The notes beneath the pieces were generated by a model. It saw nothing but the letters and a program-made list of their open reading frames with translations, ran no database searches and was not told the DNA's origin. Position numbers and translations under genes: made by a program. From Ferrovibrio sp. (GTDB lineage Bacteria > Pseudomonadota > Alphaproteobacteria > Ferrovibrionales > Ferrovibrionaceae), in assembly GCF_025869515.1 (NCBI RefSeq), contig NZ_JAOZVR010000098.1, positions 1-48,068 on the forward strand: a stretch of 48,068 nucleotides of DNA, written 5' to 3'. Position 1 is the first letter of the stretch. The number at the start of each line of letters is the position of its first letter. This document shows positions 44,035 through 48,068 of this stretch, in pieces.

Positions 44035-46357
44035 CGCAACACCCTTCCGCCCGACCGTAATCGAGGTCGTGAAGCAGGGGCCGGCAGGGCCGGCCATCGG
44101 TGACGTGCGCGGCCCGTGGGCGGCGGGCACGTACCGCCGCAAGTCTCTCGTGACCCATCTCGGATCGCTGTGGCTGGCACAGCGTGATACGTCTGGCGTT
44201 CCCGGGGCTAGCGCCGATTGGCTGCAACTGGTCGCGCCTGGTAATCCGACGCCGGCGGCGGAGGCTGCTCGCGATGCGGCGCTCGTCGCTGAAGCCGGTG
44301 CTGAGGCTGCTCGCAGTGGTGCCGTAGTCGCACGGGTCGGGGCAGAGACCGCTCGCGATGTTGCGATGGATGCGCGCGACGTCGCGCTTGAGGCGAGGGA
44401 CGACGCCTTCCAGGCTATCGTCAACCCCGGCGTTTACTATGACACGCTTTCCGAGCTTGAGGCCGATCTTGCTCATCCCGACGGCACGATGGGCGTGGTT
44501 GATGACGATGGTGCAGCGTCTGGCATTTACCGGAAGGTAGGGGCGTCTGGCACAGGATCGTGGGTCAAGAAGTCTGACGACACCATCCAGGGCAGCGCCG
44601 ACCGGGTTGCCGCCATCCGCTCCGACCTTTCCTCCACCTCCGACCCGGAGAAGGGGGCGGGGGCTGTGGGATTCAATCCAGATGAGACGTATGCAGCGGG
44701 TACGTTGGGAGATGCCGTTCGAGGTATCCCGGCGACGCCGTATTTGGCGACGGGAGCCACGGCTGCCCGCAGCCCATCTGATAGATCATCCGACTGGATC
44801 AGCATCAAGGACGAGGGAGCAGTAGGAGACTGGGACGGTTCGACCGGACGGGACAACTCGCTGGACTTTGACCGGGCTCTAGACCGAACCGGGCACATCG
44901 TCGTCCCCCCTGGACGCTACTACATCGGGTCCAAGATTGAGAAGGTATTCAACAACGCTGTCTCTATTCGCGGGGATGGGCGCGGGCCGGTTGAGTTAGT
45001 GTTCGGCGATGCAGCCGGCGGCCTGCACTTCGACTTTTCGTCCGAGACGTATACGTGTGATGCCTTCGACCTTTCTTTGGTATCGGGCGTAGAAGGCTCT
45101 GCGGAGGCGTTGCGCGTTGAGTATCCTATACCAGCGACGAGCGCGCGTATGCCACAAGTACGCATTGCGGGCGTGCAAGTTCGGGGAGACACGATCCTCA
45201 ACGACTACTTTGATAACGGGCTAGTATTCGTCAACGCTAGAAGCCCGATAATCGAGGACTTCTGCTACTCTGGCCGTTGGTCGACTAGCGCTATGGGCGG
45301 TAAGTCAATATTGTTCTCCGGGCAGACTATTAATCCTATCGTTAACAGAGCAAATTTCGTTGGGGCCGAGAACGGCGTCTACGTAGAGGGGACCTGCGAG
45401 GGTGTGCAGGTCCTTAATAGCCAAAGCTCCTTGATGCGTGTAGTCGTGAAGGTCGACAAAGACACAATTGGCCCTCAGCTTGTCGTTGCTGGGTGCCACT
45501 TCAACGCTGACCAGGGTGCTGTCCATGTCGCTAACATGCAGCAAGTGTATGTTCTCCATAATTTGTTTTATGGAGCACCCCAAGGTGGCGGCGTCGTCTC
45601 TGATGAATATGTTGGCCTACTTCTCGATCAGTCGGCTGGAGGAACTACATCCGGCATCACGTATATCGGCAACCAGACATTCCAGATAACCGGCCTCGGA
45701 GGCCCCGGCACCGGGCTGAAGACTCTAGGCAACGTTGGAAACATCCATGCTATCGGCAATATGTTTCGTGGCATGGATGTCGGTTTCGATCTCAGCGCCG
45801 GCACGACGGCTGGATACGTTGCGTTCAATACATATCCGGAGACAACAACACAATTTACCGGCGGCGCCACCTCTGTCGTCAGAATGGACCGGTCTGACGG
45901 AACAAATTTCCGGGTCAATTTTGCCGGTATAGATACCTTACTTCTCACGCCGGACCAGCTTCAACTGACGCGCTACGTTGCTAATGCCAACGGGCAAAAT
46001 CTTGTCCAGCGTCGGTCCAGGGGCACAGCGGCATCTCCCGGCGATCTAACTCTTGCTGACCGAGTTGCCCGGTGGGATCACCAAGCCCGCGTTAACGAGA
46101 CTTGGCTGCAAGCGGCGCTCGTGGAGAGCGTTATTGACAGCACTCCTTCTGGGTCCAGTTTTGACGGCGCTTTGTCGTTTCAGGTTCGAAACGGTTCTTC
46201 TCTCGTTAATGCGCTTGCGCTGTCGCGTCATGGCGCAAGAGTGGGGCCGCAATTTAACAACGATCCAGCTTCGGGAATGTTGGAAGGTGACGTGTACTGG
46301 AACCTCGTTAGCCACAAATATAGGGTCTACAACGGGACGACATGGGCCGATATTTAG
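44027..46357 (+). CDS. Tailspike protein 2 with beta-helix (776 aa)
   Basis: An N-terminal attachment region (KQGPAGPAIGDVRGPWAAGT) is followed by an alanine-rich helical linker at about residues 80-125 (AARDAALVAEAGAEAARSGA). A head-binding-like section reads YYDTLSELEADLAHPDG. From about 262 the helix-type pectate-lyase fold begins, with ISIKDEGAVGDWDGSTGRDN and VVPPGRYYIGSKIEK. The C-terminal third is AT-richer than the N-terminus, and DPASGMLEGDVYWNLVSHKY closes the protein. It probably degrades or binds surface glycan. A mosaic origin of its receptor part is likely. Confidence 0.82.
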   Translation: MTDATPFRPTVIEVVKQGPAGPAIGDVRGPWAAGTYRRKSLVTHLGSLWLAQRDTSGVPGASADWLQLVAPGNPTPAAEAARDAALVAEAGAEAARSGAVVARVGAETARDVAMDARDVALEARDDAFQAIVNPGVYYDTLSELEADLAHPDGTMGVVDDDGAASGIYRKVGASGTGSWVKKSDDTIQGSADRVAAIRSDLSSTSDPEKGAGAVGFNPDETYAAGTLGDAVRGIPATPYLATGATAARSPSDRSSDWISIKDEGAVGDWDGSTGRDNSLDFDRALDRTGHIVVPPGRYYIGSKIEKVFNNAVSIRGDGRGPVELVFGDAAGGLHFDFSSETYTCDAFDLSLVSGVEGSAEALRVEYPIPATSARMPQVRIAGVQVRGDTILNDYFDNGLVFVNARSPIIEDFCYSGRWSTSAMGGKSILFSGQTINPIVNRANFVGAENGVYVEGTCEGVQVLNSQSSLMRVVVKVDKDTIGPQLVVAGCHFNADQGAVHVANMQQVYVLHNLFYGAPQGGGVVSDEYVGLLLDQSAGGTTSGITYIGNQTFQITGLGGPGTGLKTLGNVGNIHAIGNMFRGMDVGFDLSAGTTAGYVAFNTYPETTTQFTGGATSVVRMDRSDGTNFRVNFAGIDTLLLTPDQLQLTRYVANANGQNLVQRRSRGTAASPGDLTLADRVARWDHQARVNETWLQAALVESVIDSTPSGSSFDGALSFQVRNGSSLVNALALSRHGARVGPQFNNDPASGMLEGDVYWNLVSHKYRVYNGTTWADI

Positions 46358-46392
46358 TGCATTGGCACCATAGTCGCTCGCAATGACAACCA

Positions 46393-46414
46393 AGCCGCCT
46401 CCAGGCGGCTTTTT
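46393..46414 (+). terminator. Intrinsic terminator after tailspike 2
   Basis: AGCCGCC (46393-46399) pairs with GGCGGCT (46404-46410) around a four-base loop, followed by TTTTC. It ends the tailspike 2 unit. The stem overlaps the second copy of the 22-base repeat. Confidence 0.88.
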
Positions 46415-46428
46415 CATGTCCGGAGCCC
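46407..46428 (+). repeat. 22-base repeat, copy 2 (after tailspike 2)
   Basis: Identical to 43644-43665. After this copy a start codon follows in the same position as that of the 43669 gene, but the frame is M-A-A then stop, like a broken remnant of a gene start. Confidence 0.85.
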
Positions 46429-46489
46429 CGCATGGCGGCGTAGCGAGCCGCCTCACGCCCTCCATCCCCTGACAACCCGGAACCATCCC

Positions 46490-46618
46490 ATGACGCTCAT
46501 GCTGTGGGTGTGCCTACTCGCGCGCCCGGCGGAATGCCGGGCGGAACGCATCCCGACCGACGTCTCGGGCCGGACACACATGGCGCCCGGCCTGGTCGTG
46601 GCCGTGACCAGTTCGTGA
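46490..46618 (+). CDS. Small Cys-containing protein related to 630-809 (42 aa)
   Basis: The first 23 residues share 13 identities with the leftward gene at 630-809, including the hydrophobic start, Cys8, Cys16 and the final I-P-T. After this point similarity ends and the protein stops early, at residue 42 against 59 in the other gene. It lacks the C-terminal cysteines and may be truncated. AACCATCCC precedes the ATG, with no strong ribosome binding site. It lies between the tailspike and lysis genes. Confidence 0.5.
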   Translation: MTLMLWVCLLARPAECRAERIPTDVSGRTHMAPGLVVAVTSS

Positions 46619-46683
46619 TGAGCCCGGCCCGACGCCGGCCAAGATATCGCCTCTCATCGCCACCTGACAATCTGGAGCCTACC

Positions 46684-47400
46684 ATGAATCGCACGGTCTT
46701 TTTCGACCGCGTGCGAGTGTCGCCGTTTGGCGGCTCGCTCTCGCAAGCCCAAGTCAACGGCCTCACGACCCTCATCGATGCGGCGGGCAAATACGGCGTC
46801 AAGGACGTGCGTCATCTGGCCTATGCGCTGGCGACCACGTTCCATGAGACCGCACGTACCATGCAGCCGATCGCCGAATACGGGCGCGGCAAGGGCAAGA
46901 AGTACGGCGTCAAGGGCAAGTACGGTCAGGTGGCTTATGGCCGCGGCTACGTGCAGTTGACGTGGGACGAGAACTACGAGCGTGCCGACAAGGAGCTCGG
47001 GCTCGGCGGCTCGCTGCTGAAGAATTTCGACCTCGCGCTCCGCCCCGACATCGCGGCGGCGATCATGTTCAAGGGCATGGCGGAAGGGTGGTTCACCGGC
47101 CGCAAGCTGGTGCACTACTTCTCAGCGCAGTCTGACGACCCGGTCAATGCCCGCCGCATTATCAACGGCACGGACAAGGCACGCACCATCTCCGACTATC
47201 ACGCGGTGTTCCTCGCTGCGCTGATGGCTGCCGGGTGGGGCGCAGTCGACGCTCCCGTGGCTGCGCCGGTGCCCGCGGCGGCTGTCGTGCCGACAGCACC
47301 CGAGCCCGTACTTGATACCAAGTCAGTCGGTGTCGGCTCGCTGCTTTCTGCATTGATCTCCATCCTGCTCACAATCTTCAAGAGGAGCGCGAAGCGATGA
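46684..47400 (+). CDS. Endolysin, GH19-like, with C-terminal membrane segment
   Basis: The 238-residue protein starts at the ATG at 46684; a longer frame upstream lacks coding character. Its first 180 residues match chitinase-like (GH19) phage lysozymes: LATTFHETARTMQPIAEYG with Glu55 as a likely catalytic acid, then YGRGYVQLTWDENYERADKE. A proline-alanine linker (PVAAPVPAAAVVPTAPEP) leads to a single hydrophobic helix, VGSLLSALISILLTIF, and a basic tip. The C-terminal membrane segment is unusual and suggests the enzyme is held at the membrane until lysis. It overlaps the holin candidate by four bases. Confidence 0.85.
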   Translation: MNRTVFFDRVRVSPFGGSLSQAQVNGLTTLIDAAGKYGVKDVRHLAYALATTFHETARTMQPIAEYGRGKGKKYGVKGKYGQVAYGRGYVQLTWDENYERADKELGLGGSLLKNFDLALRPDIAAAIMFKGMAEGWFTGRKLVHYFSAQSDDPVNARRIINGTDKARTISDYHAVFLAALMAAGWGAVDAPVAAPVPAAAVVPTAPEPVLDTKSVGVGSLLSALISILLTIFKRSAKR

Positions 47401-47639
47401 ACACACTTCGTATGGTCATGCGCTGGCTTCGTGCGCAGGCCGGGCCACTGTCGCGCATCCTGCTTCGCGTGCTGGCCGGCGCGCTGATGGCCAAGGGCTA
47501 TTTGTCCCCATCTGGCCTCGACTTCGTCACCAATGACCCGAACGTGGCCATGGTCGCCGAGGCTGGCCTTGGCTTCACGCTGTGGGCCGTTGCCGAAGGT
47601 TGGTACGGCTTCGCCAAGCGCATGGGTTGGGCCACCTGA
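47397..47639 (+). CDS. Putative holin (80 aa)
   Basis: The protein starts with a basic helix (MNTLRMVMRWLRAQ). It then has two hydrophobic segments, RILLRVLAGALMAKGYL and VAMVAEAGLGFTLWAVAEGW, and ends in a short basic tail. Position directly after the endolysin and overlap of four bases make a holin role likely. It resembles the short putative holins named after Pam3 gp28, but I cannot confirm that. It would form membrane lesions that free the endolysin. Confidence 0.65.
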   Translation: MNTLRMVMRWLRAQAGPLSRILLRVLAGALMAKGYLSPSGLDFVTNDPNVAMVAEAGLGFTLWAVAEGWYGFAKRMGWAT

Positions 47640-48028
47640 TGTTCGCCACCATTCTCTCTTGGCTCGGCGGCGGGATTATCAAGCAGTTCACTGGTCCGCT
47701 GCTTGATGCCTACAAGGCGAAGCAGGCGGCGACTAATGATGCGGCACGCATCGAGGCCGAACAGACCATAGCGAGGCTGGAGGCGGCGCGCGACATCGCG
47801 CTCGCCGAAGCATCAGACCGTTGGTCTGCGACGCGGATCGGGCGGCTCCTGGTGGTGTTGCCGTGGGGCATCTGGTGGACGGCCATCTTTGTCGTGTCGA
47901 TCATCAATCCGCTGTTCGGCACGTCCCTCGTCATTCTGGACATCCCGCCCCGGATCTGGGATGCGGCCAACATCCTCATCCCTGCCATTCTCATCGGCGA
48001 CGCGCTCGCACTATGGAAGCGCAAATGA
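47639..48028 (+). CDS. Second holin candidate, 3TM gene-transfer-release type
   Basis: The ATG overlaps the previous stop (TGATG). The 129-residue protein has an N-terminal hydrophobic stretch (FATILSWLGGGIIKQFTG), a central charged coiled coil (QAATNDAARIEAEQTIARLE) and two C-terminal membrane segments (LLVVLPWGIWWTAIFVVSII and ILIPAILIGDALAL). This layout fits the three-helix holin family associated with gene transfer agent release. It might instead be a spanin-like or other lysis helper. It overlaps the next gene by four bases. Confidence 0.7.
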   Translation: MFATILSWLGGGIIKQFTGPLLDAYKAKQAATNDAARIEAEQTIARLEAARDIALAEASDRWSATRIGRLLVVLPWGIWWTAIFVVSIINPLFGTSLVILDIPPRIWDAANILIPAILIGDALALWKRK

Positions 48029-48068
48029 CCCGCACCGAAAATGAAAGGCTGGCCGTGGTGGAGAGTGA
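48025..48068 (+). CDS. Start of a further gene after the lysis cassette (partial)
   Basis: The ATG overlaps the previous stop as ATGA. The first codons encode MTRTENERLAVVES, and the frame runs into the window edge. The charged, helical start resembles small coiled-coil proteins that follow holin genes in related phages, but too little is visible for an assignment. Confidence 0.5.
   Translation, partial: MTRTENERLAVVES

Noticed and set aside
1..48068. Search by eye for integrase, attachment sites, CRISPR arrays and insertion sequences
   Set aside because: No tyrosine or serine recombinase motifs, no regularly spaced direct repeats and no transposase genes were seen. The Cas4-like nuclease is therefore read as a phage exonuclease.

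Overview
This window is most of the genome of a tailed, siphovirus-type bacteriophage (or a prophage). The signs are an HK97-type head module, a tape-measure gene, two beta-helix tailspikes and a lysis cassette. The DNA is GC-rich (about 60% by eye) with strongly GC-biased third codon positions. The recurring A-N-D-N protein motif and the family types point to an alphaproteobacterial, probably Hyphomicrobiales (Rhizobiales), host; that is an inference. No integrase or attachment site is visible, but a repressor-like gene with operator-like promoters suggests a temperate ancestry. Genes are cut at both ends (1-325 on the minus strand, 48025-48068 on the plus strand). Joining the two ends directly does not make sensible reading frames, so the window is not a complete circular molecule.

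Layout. 1-1731: a leftward operon of nine very short, overlapping genes, each with its own ribosome binding site. 1732-3025: a control region with a putative repressor gene (2250-2777, minus) and two promoters that share the same architecture, TTGACG-n-GGT-n9-GGTTAC, one firing left and one right. 3026-11996: a rightward early operon with an HNH nuclease, a Sak4-like recombinase, a DUF669-type protein, a sliding clamp (dnaN), a run of small overlapping genes, a Cas4/RecB-like Fe-S nuclease and a nucleotidyltransferase. 12067-20635: an extracytoplasmic-type sigma factor, an SF2 helicase, a DNA methyltransferase, an HNH nuclease, a primase-polymerase/DUF3987 protein, an AT-rich iteron region that may be the replication origin, and a VRR-NUC nuclease. 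20636-22481: a largely non-coding, hairpin-rich stretch with tRNA-Pro(UGG) and tRNA-Thr(UGU), then small genes and an HNH nuclease. 22482-34218: packaging and head genes (small and large terminase, portal, ClpP-type protease, capsid, connectors), interrupted by two GIY-YIG/AP2 homing endonucleases, one intact and one frameshifted. 34293-43602: tail genes, with a canonical -1 frameshift site in the tail assembly chaperone and a minus-strand lipoprotein-like moron. 43669-46357: second tailspike module. 46490-48068: endolysin, two holin candidates and the start of another gene.

How it fits together. The repressor would hold the two early promoters off. After induction or infection, the rightward operon makes a self-contained recombination and replication set. 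The phage sigma factor, encoded between the recombination and replication genes, is well placed to redirect transcription to later genes. Intrinsic terminators after the capsid gene, after the head-tail genes and after each tailspike divide the late region into transcription units.
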